From NCBI GenBank assembly GCA_030734395.1, contig JAUZTG010000012.1, forward strand, positions 930,001-994,000: 64,000 nt of DNA, written 5' to 3'. The notes under the pieces were generated by a model. It did no database searches. It had not been told where the DNA came from and saw nothing but the letters and a program-made list of their open reading frames with translations. Of the stretch, positions 44,351-56,205 are shown in pieces (position 1 is the first letter of the stretch; every line of letters begins with the position of its first letter). A program made the translations under genes and the position numbers. Source of the DNA: Sarocladium kiliense (taxonomy: Eukaryota; Ascomycota; Sordariomycetes; Hypocreales; Sarocladiaceae).

Positions 44351-44384
44351 GTCGTGTCGTGTCGTGTCGTGTCGTGTCGTGTCG
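44351..44384 (+). repeat. GTCGT microsatellite, 6.8 copies
   Basis: A perfect pentanucleotide array runs for 34 bases in the CDC45 upstream region, about 80 bp from its ATG. Confidence 0.97.
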
Positions 44385-45051
44385 GCTCGCTGCGTCGAGA
44401 GGGTCTGTTCGAGAGTAGGCGAAAAGATGCAGAATATATCTGGACAGTAAAGCCAATGCTGCAATCAAAGGAGGAGAATGACCTCTGCCAGCGCCCGATA
44501 TGTTCCCAAATCTCGAAAACTGGGCCTGGGTAACAAAAGCTGGCGGTGCTCTGATATGGTGGGTTGTAATAGTGTAGCTGAGGTTTGGTGGTGGTCCCTA
44601 AGGTGTTTATGGAGTTCGACGCGGTTTGGCACGGGCTGGACGCGCTTTCGGTGGCGCACCGCACCTTTACGCGACAGGCACTTTGGCCATGCTCCACCAC
44701 TCCCGTCTTAGTGAGGCGCAATCCAATAGAGAGACCAAGGAACCTGCTTGCATTGTCGTCACTCTTGACCGGATCGAGCCTGGAGATTTGGCGTACCAAT
44801 GTCATCTCTTTCATCATTTGTGCCTGGTGTCTGCCCGAGGATACGGCCTGAGGAAATATTGTGGAAGCCACAGCTCTGGCCCTGCGCGTAAGGTACGGAG
44901 TATCTGCTAGGCATGGGACCAATAAAGCCATGGGCCAGGTTGGTCATTGCGATCGTCTCCAACTCTGGAGTGAATAATTCTATCCTTATCTACATCTCAC
45001 ATAGTTTTATATCGTGATTCATCATGGGATCGTTTCGCTGAGAGGTTGGCA

Positions 45052-47674
45052 TCAACGGCCAAATTGATGTCCGCCCATCATTCCGCCAGGATGACCACGG
45101 CCACGGCCACCTGGACCGCCTGGTCCCATACCCATGGCTCCCATCCCCCCCATCGGACCCATGCCGCCCATACCGCCTCCCATGCCAGGTCCCATGCCAG
45201 GCATATTCGCCCCTGTAGGACCCATTGGCGGTGGACCGAATCCGGAACCATAGTTTCCAAAGTTTTGATAATTGGCGACATCGTTGTAGCCCGCGACGAG
45301 GTATGTCCAGTCCATGTCGTTGTCATCTCCGTTGTCAGTGCTATGCTGACTTTGAGCTTGTGGCGGCGTCATCATAGGGGCGGCGTCGCTCGTGGCTGGT
45401 ACCGCCATCGTTGGGGGCATTGATGAGCGAGGAAGCTCGACTGGTTTCTCGACGACAGGCTCGGCTCGGTTCTCTGCTCTGGCTTGTCGTCTCTTCTCAG
45501 ACCGCTCGCGCAAGACATTGATGAAGTGTGGTGCTGATACGTGCTTTCCGATGTTCCGCTGCGCCGATTCATGCGCGTCCCAAGATTTGACAAACAAGTT
45601 GCCAAATGCCATGTGCATGGGATTATGTAAATTGTTCAAGAGCCCACGAAGCTCGTGATTTGCCGTAATGGCGTCCCAAGCACGCTCGACCATGGGGCCA
45701 GTACTTCGATCTCGGAGCTCCTGGACAAGGAACATGTACGCCGGGAAAGGGAAATAATGCCTCGAGTACCACTTGAAAGGCTGGAGACTTTCAGATGATT
45801 GGACGACATTGTCGTACTCAATCATCTGGGTGGCTTGCAAAAATAGACTGTCCCTCTCAATCTCCTTGAGAGGCATTGCTTCAGCCTCATGCATACGGAC
45901 CAGGAAACCTATGATGCGCATCTTGCACAGATGCTGCCGCGTCATCGTCAGGGTGAAGAAGTGCAAGGGAATCTTCGGGTCGCAGTGTTGAAGGTAGGTT
46001 CCTTCCATATGAGCACAAAAGCCCTCTAGCGTATAGGGCGGGCTATCTTGACCCGCCAGATGAATCATGGCTGGTTGGTTGCCTCCTGACTTCGAATTTG
46101 GCGTGCCGACTTGTGAGTCTTTTGGAACGATCTTGTGGCTATCCCGGTTGCTGTTGCTTGCGACAGCCATTGCAATTTCTGCTCTAGTCAAAGCAAAGAG
46201 CATCTCAGTTGGCCCGTTATGTGGAGTTGGCATTTCCCTACCTTCCGTATGAAGATCGGAATCGTTCACGTTGAGAGGTGGTTTGCAATCCCCGCCACTT
46301 GATAAGGCTGTTACAGTCGACCCTGTCATCTCTCCCAGACGGCGATCATATCCGACGAGGGTCCACCATAGACGCCGCCTTTGCTCGACTTCGAATGGAG
46401 GTAAACCATGGCCACCAGGGTCTCTATGTAAACCCATACGTTCGGCTATCCTCACAGCAATGCCAATCAGACAGAAGACCTGTCTTGGATCGGTGAACCA
46501 CCGAACGGCGAACTGGGCTTCAGTTAATAGGTGTAAACTTGTTAAGGGTTGGCAAATATCTATGGCGAAAACCTACTAGATAAAGAACGAAAGCCTGGAG
46601 AACCAGAGAATCGTTTACGCGCATGAAGCTGGCATTGATGAGCGCCTGTTGCACAGCAGCCGTATATCGTCCAATAAGAACCTGCTTTGGAGCCTGGAAC
46701 CTGGTCTGTACATCTGCATCTTCGAGTGACGTGATTGCCATTAAGTAGATCCCAAACATGAGCGCTTCGATGTTGCTAGGCGCTTTGTCAAGTTGGGAGG
46801 CTGCCTGCAAGACCTGTGGTTGGACGGTGGGGATGTGTGTGATCTTCAACAAGGGGTTGATATTATCGATGTAGATCTGCCAGAGTTGGAAGATGTGGAT
46901 TGGATTTGGGTGGAGATGTGTGACAGGGTTTGGTGCTCCGCCGATGATGAATGGAAATCCGTCTTGGTTGCCAAACATTCGATCATAAGCACGATGTATC
47001 AACGGGCCTTCTGCTTCTTCCTCAGACGAGTCATGAAGGAGCTGCTCACTAGCTCTGAACTACAGTACCGCGTTAGCATCGCCGTTATCACACGCGTGAG
47101 AACCCATCTTACCTCCTTGTGGATAGAGAACCACACGCCAGCCTTCCTAATCAATCAAGACATGTCAGTAAGAAATACAACAGCGAGCATGAGACACGTA
47201 TAGTATTTGCCCTTACTTTTCATCTTGCTCTCTCATTGGCGAGGCGCTAGCGGATGGCGATGTTCTAAGCCCTTCAAAGTCGTTCTCAAGATCCTCAACA
47301 TCTTCCGCGTTATTGGAATCAGGCGCAGTCTTAAGATCTTGCCCAATCGAGTCGAATTTGACACCGTGTTCGGACAATAGGCTCTCATATTTCTTGAGCC
47401 TATCAATCAGGTCTCTTTCTTGTAACCGCTTCTTCCGCCGCCTAGGGGGCTGCGGAGGAACAACGCGACACTCGACTTTTGCTTTCACACAATTGGCGCA
47501 AGGTTTATTCTTGTCACAGCGAACCTTGCGCTGCTGGCAAAGAACGCAGCTTGTTCCTCGCGTAAGTTTCAAGGCGGCAGCGTCGGCCTGGGCCTGTGTC
47601 TGCTGCTGGGAGAGTGGTCCGCGGCTGGTTGCTGACCCTGGTGAGGCGTCGGATATCATCCGATCGTCGGACAT
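45052..47674 (-). CDS. Zn2Cys6 fungal-specific transcription factor with Gly/Met-rich tail
   Basis: This four-exon gene (47674-47217, 47146-47113, 47059-46577, 46512-45052) encodes 811 residues. The binuclear zinc cluster uses Cys 43, 46, 53, 59, 62 and 69 (CX2CX6CX5CX2CX6C). It is followed by a basic linker PPRRRKKRLQ and a short coiled coil (LIDRLKKYESLLSEHG). A fungal-specific transcription factor middle domain spans roughly residues 190-560, including IHIFQLWQIYIDNINPLLKITH and RIAERMGLHRDPGG. The last 65 residues are almost only Gly, Met and Pro, ending in an RGRG-containing stretch. Target genes cannot be read from sequence. Exon 2 is 34 nt; all joins keep frame. Confidence 0.9.
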
Positions 47675-49343
47675 CTCTGCGTGTCAGCCCCGAAGAGCAT
47701 GTGACAAGGTAGGTACAATGCGATTCGTGGAGTGCCCGGGAGCCGTGACCAGCCCTCCGCTAAGAACACGTAGGGACACAGCTAAAGCGTACAAGCTGCA
47801 CTTAAACAATCTTCTGAGCGTGCATGCAGTACAACAGCCACAGAGAATATGGTTGGCTCAAATGTGCTGTGGGTTTCCGATTGCTGTGAGCCAAGACAAA
47901 GACGGGGTAGTCAACTTGGAAATTGTAGGCAGCTAACACGTAGTGCAGTGAGACTCAACGAGGAAAGGAAAACAAGATATAATGGCCGTCCTGGATGGAA
48001 GTGGTGATGCAATCGTATACTGCCGATCCAGTTATAGCAGAATTAGCTATTTTGGAGGCGGCGGAGCGCTGCAGGCTGGACACCTGTTAATCCCCTCGGC
48101 CGGAAGCTGGACCAGTTTGGTGGTGTTGCTGCAGGTGTGTGGAAGTGCCGGGAGTGGCGCCGCTGGTGGTTTCGGCGGTAAACGGTTCAGGGACAGTCGC
48201 TAATCGGTGGGTGTCCCCAGAATGCAGAGTGAGGGATCTGGCCCTGCAGTAGCCTGACCTGGCCTGGTATGTTTCTGCCGTCTCTGAAGCGACCTCTTCG
48301 AAATTTGTGTCCGCTTGCTGGCGTTTGCTTTGACGTATCTGACTGACGTCGTCTAACACGAATCTTCCCCTGGTGCCGCGGCGCTCGCTTGCTAACGTGC
48401 GGCTAGGTGTCTCCGCGCGTGGACCAGTAAATGCTTGGTATTGACGAAACGCTACCCTACGTCAGCGATGACTGTAGACGAGATTCGGTCCCTTTGGCGC
48501 CTATTTGGGTGAGAGCAAGGGTTGGCTGCTGTCGGGGCCGTCCCAATGCCACCTCATCCACGGTGCAGGCTCAGTAGGAAAGCGCAGTGAGGCACTAACA
48601 TTGGCCTCAATCGGATGGAGCCAGCGGCCACAGAGCAAGGGCTGAAGCGCATGAGGTGAGCGCAGCGTAGCGGTCTCAGCTGTTGGCTCGTCGGCTCAGC
48701 GCAGCTCAGGCGAGCGCGCAGCGACGATCAGGTGCTGGAGAATGTCCTGAGGCCAAGCGAACGCGAGCAAAGAGAGGTGAGAGGATCGGGTTGCAAGAGT
48801 CACGAGCTGCCCGTCGGTCCCGAGAAGTGGCAGCTTAATATCAGCGAGACAGAGGAAAGAGCGATGGAGGTAGGTCAAGGTGAGGGGCAGCAGACCGCCT
48901 TGGGTTTAGCGCTATAACTCGGGTGCAATCTACTGTTTCACTCCGAGAGGGTTAGGGTTGGGCCATTGACGTTGAATATGCATCTGCAGCGTGAGCACGA
49001 TAAAAATACCTTTGTGAAAGTTCGAGGACTCTACTCATCCATGTTAGCTATTTCCGATGGACACGGCAGCGTGCTGTTGCTGAAAGCACAAAGACAGGTT
49101 CGCACCTAGGATGATGGCCAGTGAATTGTGCTACCTCCACGCAAAGCCGTGAATGGGCTTCTACAGGATGAAAGAACATGTCAGAAGACAAACAAAGGAC
49201 TGGTACCAATAAATAACTGTCTTTCGTCGACAAGTAATCTTGAACTATGTAGCAAGATGCTTGCATCCATCATTCCACGGGGAACCAAATCAGCTTGACT
49301 TTCACTGACTCGCGAGCAGTAGAACTTGGGGGAGAGCGCAAGC
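47675..49343. other. Long upstream region of the Zn2Cys6 gene, 1.7 kb
   Basis: This spacer lies between the divergent Zn2Cys6 gene and the small Cys-rich gene. The short frames it contains have no recognisable content. Long leaders are common for fungal regulators, but nothing in the sequence proves one here. Confidence 0.5.
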
Positions 49344-49700
49344 ATGTGTTTCGAGATCAAGACAACCATGGCCTGCGGCCACCACATCATCAGCACGGTT
49401 TGCGACCCCAAGAAAGTTCACAATCAGAGTTGCGAGGGCCAGCGGCAGCGTTTCATCTACGACACCTGCGCTGGATGTGATCCAGAGCACGCACGGACGG
49501 TTCTCAAGCAGCACTACGAGCAGAGTCATAGCCAACTGATGGCTCTTTACCTCCAAGCCAAGGTTGAGGGAGACACCGAATGGATGAAGGCCATCGAACA
49601 GCTTATGATCATGGCCGCGCAGGACATGCGACGCGAGAACTTTAACCTCAGTCTGACCCGGCGTCACGGGCTTGTCGTTTGGCCCAAGACACAGGAGTAA
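49344..49700 (+). CDS. Small Cys/His-containing hypothetical protein
   Basis: This is a single-exon frame of 118 residues starting at the ATG at 49344; the frame is open slightly upstream but without an ATG. The first 50 residues contain MCFEIKTTMACGHH, a further Cys, then CEGQRQRF and CAGCDPEH. The spacing of paired Cys and His suggests a small zinc-binding fold. Numerous short fungal proteins begin with MC(F/Y)... followed by CGH and a final CxxC, and I believe this belongs to that uncharacterised group. The C-terminal 60 residues are helical (HARTVLKQHYEQSHSQLMALYL). No signal peptide is visible, so it is not a typical secreted effector. Function is unknown. Confidence 0.6.
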   Translation: MCFEIKTTMACGHHIISTVCDPKKVHNQSCEGQRQRFIYDTCAGCDPEHARTVLKQHYEQSHSQLMALYLQAKVEGDTEWMKAIEQLMIMAAQDMRRENFNLSLTRRHGLVVWPKTQE

Positions 49701-50042
49701 TTTCAGCTAATGTAGGTGTGAGTTAACAAGGTTCGATGTGAATTACCGCTGAGCTGCACTACCGAGTTTGATAACCAAATCATATAGTGTGAACAAACAA
49801 GATTCGGGTGTAAGAGCCTCTTCCTCTTTTTGAAGTGAAAATGATGATTACATAATTCAACATGCAGCCTAAGTTGACATGCCCCGCGTTCACACCAAAG
49901 AGCTTCGCGAGCTTCCTTCCCCACCATACCACCACCACCAACATCCTTCGTCAACTTATCGGTGACGCGACACCTTCGAATCTTTCAGAAACCCGCCTTG
50001 ACCGAAGCTGCTGGTTGAGAAAGGCATCAGAAGGGGAAAATC
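49701..50042. other. Intergenic, 342 bp
   Basis: This is the spacer upstream of CSN6. Nothing else is evident. Confidence 0.55.
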
Positions 50043-51313
50043 ATGGAGGGTTCGAACCCCAATCCTCTGCTCTCGACCCAAAAGGGTTCCGATCTCCAGG
50101 TCATCCTCCACCCGCTGGTCCTCCTCACCATCTCGGACTACATCACAAGACACACCCTGAGACAACAGGAAGGACCCATCATCGGAGCTCTCCTTGGGAA
50201 GCACGATGGGCGTGAGATAACGGTGGAGTTTGCATTTGATTGCCATGTCATCAGCGCAGATGTCGAAGGAGGCTACCTGCTGCACGATGGCATGTTTGCG
50301 GATCGATTGGAGCAGAGTAAGCATGCTTCCCTCCCCCAACCTTCTTAGGCTAAATCTATGTAGTGCGACTGGTGCACAAAGATCGTCAGCTTGACCTCGT
50401 AGGCTGGTACACCCTCCTCTCTGCCGAAGGCCCTACCTCGACCATCCTCCCTGTACACACACAGCTCCTGCAAGGATACAACGAGTCGGCGATCCTGTTA
50501 GGCTTCCATCCGCAAGAGGCTGTCAGCCATTCTGTCGGAGGAAAGTTACCGCTGACAATATACGAGAGTAACTACGAGGTGGACGACATCAAGGGTGCCC
50601 CGGACGGGGAAGACAAGAAGATGGATGATGGGGAGCCAACACTCAAGCTCAAGTTCCGCGAAATCAACTACTCTGTTGAGACGGATGAGACTGAGATGAT
50701 CAGCATGAACTATATTGCGGGCAGCGGAGGCAACGCCACAGCTAGCGCAACAAAAGGCGAGAAGCCCGGAGCACCATCTGCCGAGTCTAATGGCAAGGGC
50801 AAGAGGAAATTGGGTGAAGACGAAGAAGGGCTTGAGGCCGGACGCATTGCAACTGAAGACATCTCCCTTTCTCGAGAGGACGACGAAATGATTGCTGCCT
50901 TGACCGCGAAGGCAAACGCAATCAAGATGCTGCATTCCCGCATTCAACTTCTCATCACCTACCTCAAAGGGCTCCCTCCAGGTTTCGATGGCACATCAGT
51001 CAAATCAGAGGACGAAAACATGAACGCCGATGCGACAACCCCATCCCACACAGTCCTCCGCCAGATCCAAGCTCTGGTCAGTCGAATGGATCTCGTCATC
51101 CCCTCCAATGAGCAGGGCTTTAACAGCGAGCTGCTCCATGAATCAAACGACGTCCACCTGATCGGTCTTCTCAACAACCTCATGCAAAGCGTCGGCGAGG
51201 CAAAGAAGGTTGGAAAGAAGTTCGACGTCGTCGAGAAGGGCCGGAATTCTAGGAGCAGAGGCGACTTCCACATGCCCTACAACCTAGCTGGGGCTGGTGA
51301 TCTGATTATGTGA
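50043..51313 (+). CDS. csn6: COP9 signalosome subunit 6
   Basis: This two-exon gene (50043-50316 and 50364-51313) encodes 407 residues. An MPN domain spans residues 20-160 (LQVILHPLVLLTISDYITRH, GPIIGALLGKHDGREITVEFAFD, LVGWYTLLSAEGPTS). It lacks the EXnHXHX10D metalloprotease (JAMM) motif, as expected for CSN6, which is the inactive partner of CSN5. The second half is helical (MIAALTAKANAIKMLHSRIQLLITYL, LLNNLMQSVGEAKKVGKKFDVV). A roughly 60-residue charged insert around residues 230-280 separates the two. The COP9 complex removes Nedd8 from cullins and in filamentous fungi affects development and secondary metabolism. Confidence 0.92.
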
Positions 51314-51685
51314 GGGTAAAGGTTACATGGTCTCCGAAGATGAACCCTTGGCAAAGCGTGGCGTTCGGTTTCTGCTTTTGGAGTTGGCATATACGAAGGG
51401 GCCGGAAGATTGCTCATGATATGAAATGACACCCGACTTGGAACGAGGCACGATAGAGTTTTCAAGCATAGACACATGAAACGCAGCCTTGCCTCAGATT
51501 CCAGCCGCTTCCCACAGTTTCGCAAACAGCACATGTCCCAATTAGAACAGTCTCATCTAGTCATTAATCGTCTCTAACAAGAAAGCAAGTAAAGCCTCCC
51601 CCTGTCCCATCTAACCTTGGCTTAAACAGGTGACCCAACTCAGAACAAACGAACGAGAAAGCCACCCATCAAATTCCTCATACAA
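51314..51685. other. Intergenic between convergent CSN6 and dehydrogenase gene, 372 bp
   Basis: This is the 3' flank of both genes. No feature is supported. Confidence 0.55.
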
Positions 51686-53103
51686 TCAGGCCCTGATCAC
51701 GACCTTGATGACTAGCTTGCCATGATCGTCAGCGGTCCGGCTCGCCAACTCAAACGCTCCTTGTGCATCTCCAAGACCAGTGAATCGATGGGTCACCATA
51801 TCGTCCAGACTTGGAAGTGCATTTTTACCGCCACGTGCTTGAGAAGCGAGAAGTCTGATTCCTGTAGCGTACGTGTTCGCATAGCGAAAGATGCCGAGGA
51901 TGTCAATTTCGCGAAGATGTGCAACAGAAAGCGGTAGAGTTTGAATCGGGGTGCCCATGCCGACCATGATAACCTTGCCACCAGAGCGAGTGGCATACAG
52001 GCTTGTGTGCATGCTGACCTCCTTTCCGGTACACTCAAAAGTCACATCAAAGCCATCCTCGTCTTCTTCCAAGACAAAGTTGTCTGGACTATTGGACACG
52101 GCGGAAATCTCTGATGCCAGTGCCTTGGCCCTGTCGAATTGGCTCGCTGTTGAGAATACACTCGTGGGTGTTGCGGAACCACCAGAGCTCGGTGTAGAAC
52201 TCCCAGTGTGGCTACCGCTGGAAGGAAAAGCGAGATGATGTGGCACGACATAGCCGTGAGTGGCAAAGCCGCGTGAAATAGCGTACTCGACACGGCCGGC
52301 GTCAAGGTCCGCAATGGTGACAGACGTGCAGCCGGACTGCAAGGCCATGGCTGCAGTGAGAAGGCCGACAGTGCCAGCACCTATGACGAGAGCTGTAGAT
52401 CCAGGAATGGGAGCAGCGCGGTTAAGAGCATGAATGGCAACGGAAAGCGGCTCCAGAAGAGCAGCTGCGTCGTAGGAAACATGCTCAGGCAGTCTACAAT
52501 GAGTCAGTACACCCTACGCTCCTGCGCTCCAGAAGGATTGCAGTAACTCACTTGTGGCACCAGACTGCGGGATGATTGATTCGATCCTGCAACGTTCCCT
52601 GATAATGCGGATACGTCTTCGCGCTGCTCCTGAATCTCAGCTTCTTGCAAAGGTTGTACCGTCCTTTCCTGCAGATGCCACACTGGCCACAAGCAACGCC
52701 CACCTCAAGAGCCACTCGGTCGCCAATACGGAAGCCTGTTACTTGTGGTCCAATGGCAACGACCTCTCCTGAAGACTCATGGCCGAGTGAGAGTGGTTGA
52801 CAGGCACAAAGGTCTCCATTGGCGAATTTCTTGTAGTAGGAGACATCAGAACCACAGATGCCTGTTGCTTTGATGGCAATTTGTAACTCTCCCGTAGCGG
52901 GCTCGGTTATAGTTCTGGTCTCCTGTTACAGTAATTGTCAGTAGCTTGCCAGGGATATGGAGCCAGTTGAGGATAGACCCTACAAGACGCAGGTCTCTGG
53001 GACCGTGGAGCACGGAAGCAGATATGGTGGACGGCTTGGAGCTAATGACGGAGACATGCGCAGGCATATCCACCGCCGTGTCGGTCGTAGCTGCCGGAGC
53101 CAT
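51686..53103 (-). CDS. Zinc-dependent MDR dehydrogenase, sorbitol/xylitol dehydrogenase-like
   Basis: This three-exon gene (53103-52984, 52922-52552, 52493-51686) encodes 432 residues. Catalytic zinc ligands are Cys63 (GICGSD) and His88/Glu89 (SLGHESSG). The structural zinc site has all four cysteines at 118, 121, 124 and 132 (CGQCGICRKGRYNLC). The Rossmann fold begins with GAGTVGLLTAAMALQSG and has Asp near IADLDAGR, which suggests NAD(H). These features fit polyol dehydrogenases. The residue after the structural site and the substrate loop do not let me choose between sorbitol, xylitol or arabinitol. Residues 247-282 are a Ser/Thr/Gly-rich insertion absent from typical family members, so the protein is about 50-70 residues longer than usual. 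Confidence 0.88.
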
Positions 53104-56100
53104 GGTGCCTGACCGTTTACTCAGAAGCTCCAAGGCGTGGACAGCTCAGCTCGGTACTGAGTCGGGAAGCCTGTGCTTGTGGCGTCTCGCTTCGTCACTG
53201 ATCAGTGTTGAGAGTTGCCTATTGCGGCGGCAACGGGTCAGCATCATTGGCCACTCGCTCTTCACGTAGACTCGAAAGAACACAGCATCAAGAGTCACAA
53301 GTCCCCTTAGGACGACCCCTTGCAGGAGCAAGCGTGGGGTTTCTGGATGTCAGAACGTGGGTGCACCTACCTGAAAGGTATTAGAGGCTCAACTTTGGCT
53401 CGGACCAGATCTAGCATGTACGGTAGAGCGTGATGAAAAGCGTGGGATGAGGCGTGGGATGTGTGGGTGTAAGGGTCAGGTCAGGACAAAAGTACGTGCG
53501 CCTCGTGAGCGAAGACCTTTCTCTCTATCCAAGGTTTGAAAGGAGGGAAAGAGAGACTATGAATACCTCCACACAACCTTTAAGTAGGAAGGGACAGCGG
53601 AGAGGACGCAAGGCAATGATCCAAACAGGTGAAACGAGCACGTCAGTACCCTCTCATCCGAGATCTACGATGCTGCTCCCGTCCAGCCCAGCTCGCCCGC
53701 AACTTCCTCTGCCGCGAGACACGCCAGACGGGACGAAAACATGGGCCCAACCACTACTGCCCGCCCAGTCAGGGAAGCGGGCGTTATCTCGGGGCGGAAG
53801 GCGGACGTCCCGTTCGCTGAGAGTCGAGCCGGGACTTGCCACCTTGGAGATGCAGGGCGGAACATGTCTTCTGTCTCCCCGTACGGGCTGCATTGATAAA
53901 GAAACTCTGATTCCTTGCGTAACGGAAACCAGTGAGCAAGACTCACATTTAGCTCTCAAACGCGCGCAACAGAAGTGGATCAAGGCTAGAGCTGGGGTTA
54001 TGGGAGAGGGGAAGGGGTGTCAAGCCCTGTCTGGAAGACGCGATGACATTGGGGCGTGTGCCGGTGGGAGGATGTACCCATTATCCGGGAGAGGCAACAT
54101 GCGGAGACACATGGAAATCATGAAAGCAGAGAGGCGATACTTGCCGTCAGATCGACGCGTAAGGTGACAGACTCTGTCACAGATAGGAGAGGGCATTCCG
54201 TCCATCGAATTGGATCATACCGGGCTCGGTTCCGATATCTGTCACCAGTCAACATGCACCTCCATCAGGAGCAGCAGCAATACCCTATCTTGCAGTATGT
54301 ATTTCTGCAGGAAAGAGACGACAATGGAACACAAAGCAGAGGCCAATGCCAGAAAGAGATGGTGTCGCCAGAGCTCTCCTCGAGCACGGCACGCATTGCG
54401 CAATCGCTATTGGGCAGGACGGGCATCAATGCCGGCGTGCATGGTGGAGGTAGGGCAGGACACCCGAAGGAGGGTGAGATACCGGGCGTCGGGGAACGTG
54501 AGCCTCGGACGAACAGTGAAGAAGGGAGGGGAGGATTATAGGCAAAGGCCGGTGGATCTGAAAAGGAGGTGAGTCGGTCAACGGCTCGCTCAGCCGGTTG
54601 GGGAAAAGGTGGAGGAACTGAACTGAACTGAGAGCTGACAAGCAGGAAGTTGACAAAGCCAGACAAGACAGACAGAGCACAAATCTGAGATGAAAATTCG
54701 AAAGACTAGTCATCCTTGCTAGTTACCTGCGTCTTACATGTGATTGAAAGCTCGGCTGTACTCGAGCGCAGAATACCTTACCTTAGTGTACAGTTTTGAC
54801 AACGTGGCTTACACGGCATTATCTCGCAGCCCTAGTTTGCAACAGTTACCAACGGCCACCGAAATGTTGATAAGGAACACGGTAATGAGGCGAGATAGAG
54901 GCCATCCATGCATCAATTGGACAATCACACAGTCGTTCCTAAACCTGGTTGCGAGAAGCACGGCAGCATCATCCAACACCTTGGTTCTCTAATGCAGGGG
55001 CGGAAGGGCACACGCAATGCATGAGGCAGCGTTGCAGCGCAGCAAGTCCCAACCACCAACGGCTCCTCACCGACAATGCTTGTCACGCCCTTGTGGAGGT
55101 TGGCTCAGACGCGATTGACAGGTTCCAATAAAAAAAATACCAGGGTTGTTGGATGATAGGGGATAGCGAAAGCTATTGTCGCAAAGTCTGTTCCCTTGCG
55201 GGCGCTCACCGACGGCCGCTGCAGACACGTCGGCAAAAAGCAAGGCAATTGGAGAAACAGCCACGGTTGTCACCAACTCCCAAGCACACGCGGGGCCGCT
55301 GATGCTTGTGATGGTTGAAAGGGGAAATTAATACGGCATTACCCCGTGCCATCCAGGGCCTTGTCGGTATGTTGTCATTAGACTTGCCGTGTCAATATTT
55401 GCGTCTCCCGAGGCCTGGAACGTCTGCCACATGGCACGGGAAGTCAGTGGAATATTCACTCAAGAAGAGTAGAAGGAGGTGTCACCCTCATTGCCAACCC
55501 CTCCGGACTGGTCCAGAACCCTCAAGGTGCGCTCGCCTTCGGTCACTATCCCTGACCGCTCCGAGCGGTGTGTCCCTCTTTGCGCGTATTAGTTACCCCA
55601 AGAGCCCCAATCGCCGTTCACATCAGGCTTAATGGAAGAATGTCAGGAAACCCCTGCTTACCCCAAAAGGAGCCCCTCCCGAAAACATCATGAGAATTAT
55701 TGAAATGAGAAGGAGACGCCGCGTGAGTGTATCTTTTCGTCGCTTACACGCCACCTCTGAGCCCGGACGATCAAACCCCCGCTGCGGAGGTGGGAACAGA
55801 TTCAGGCAATGGGTAAGAGAGGCGAACCGTGTCCCGTGTCCGAGAATAGTCAAGATGATCCTGCGTCTTTGCCCACGTGGGAATGATTGACGCCGAGGAC
55901 AGGCCCGATTATGCTTTTCTGGGTCGTCTTTTCGTCCCGTCTCTGAAGATCGGTGCTCATTCTATGCTGCGTCTTCCGTCTTCCGCGGACCAATGACTAG
56001 TCGCTTTTTGCTGCTTCATGAGGATCGCCAGTCATGCTCAAATGGGATAACCACAGGACAGTCATCACGGGTGGCGATATAGACTTGAGAGGACTTGTTG

Positions 56101-56205
56101 CTTTGTCATGTAGGCGCGGAGCCAGAGTGCTGTGATATCATTGTGACTGTAGATCAAGATGCTTGAAAGACCAAAACCTGTTGAATGAAGGCCGCCCGTG
56201 ATCCT
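53104..56205. other. Gene-poor interval, 3.1 kb
   Basis: This interval lies upstream of the dehydrogenase gene and beyond the stop of the transglutaminase-like gene. Several frames are open, the longest 237 codons at 53454-54167 from a GTG, but composition is random-looking (Arg/Ser/Gly), no domain is visible, and no exon set is persuasive. I see no transposon ends or internal repeats. Confidence 0.5.

Larger units (their letters stand above)
44273..45051. other. CDC45 upstream region, 779 bp
   Basis: This holds the CDC45 promoter and the 3' flank of the Zn2Cys6 gene. Apart from the pentanucleotide repeat and the ACGCG cores it contains no supported feature. Confidence 0.6.

Noticed and set aside
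50040..50075. tRNA T-loop-like GGTTCGAACCCC
   Set aside because: It lies in the first codons of CSN6 (MEGSNPNPLL), and no acceptor stem, D-arm or anticodon arm surrounds it.
53454..54167. 237-codon plus-strand open frame
   Set aside because: It starts at GTG, has no ATG-led domain-like content, and its composition looks random.
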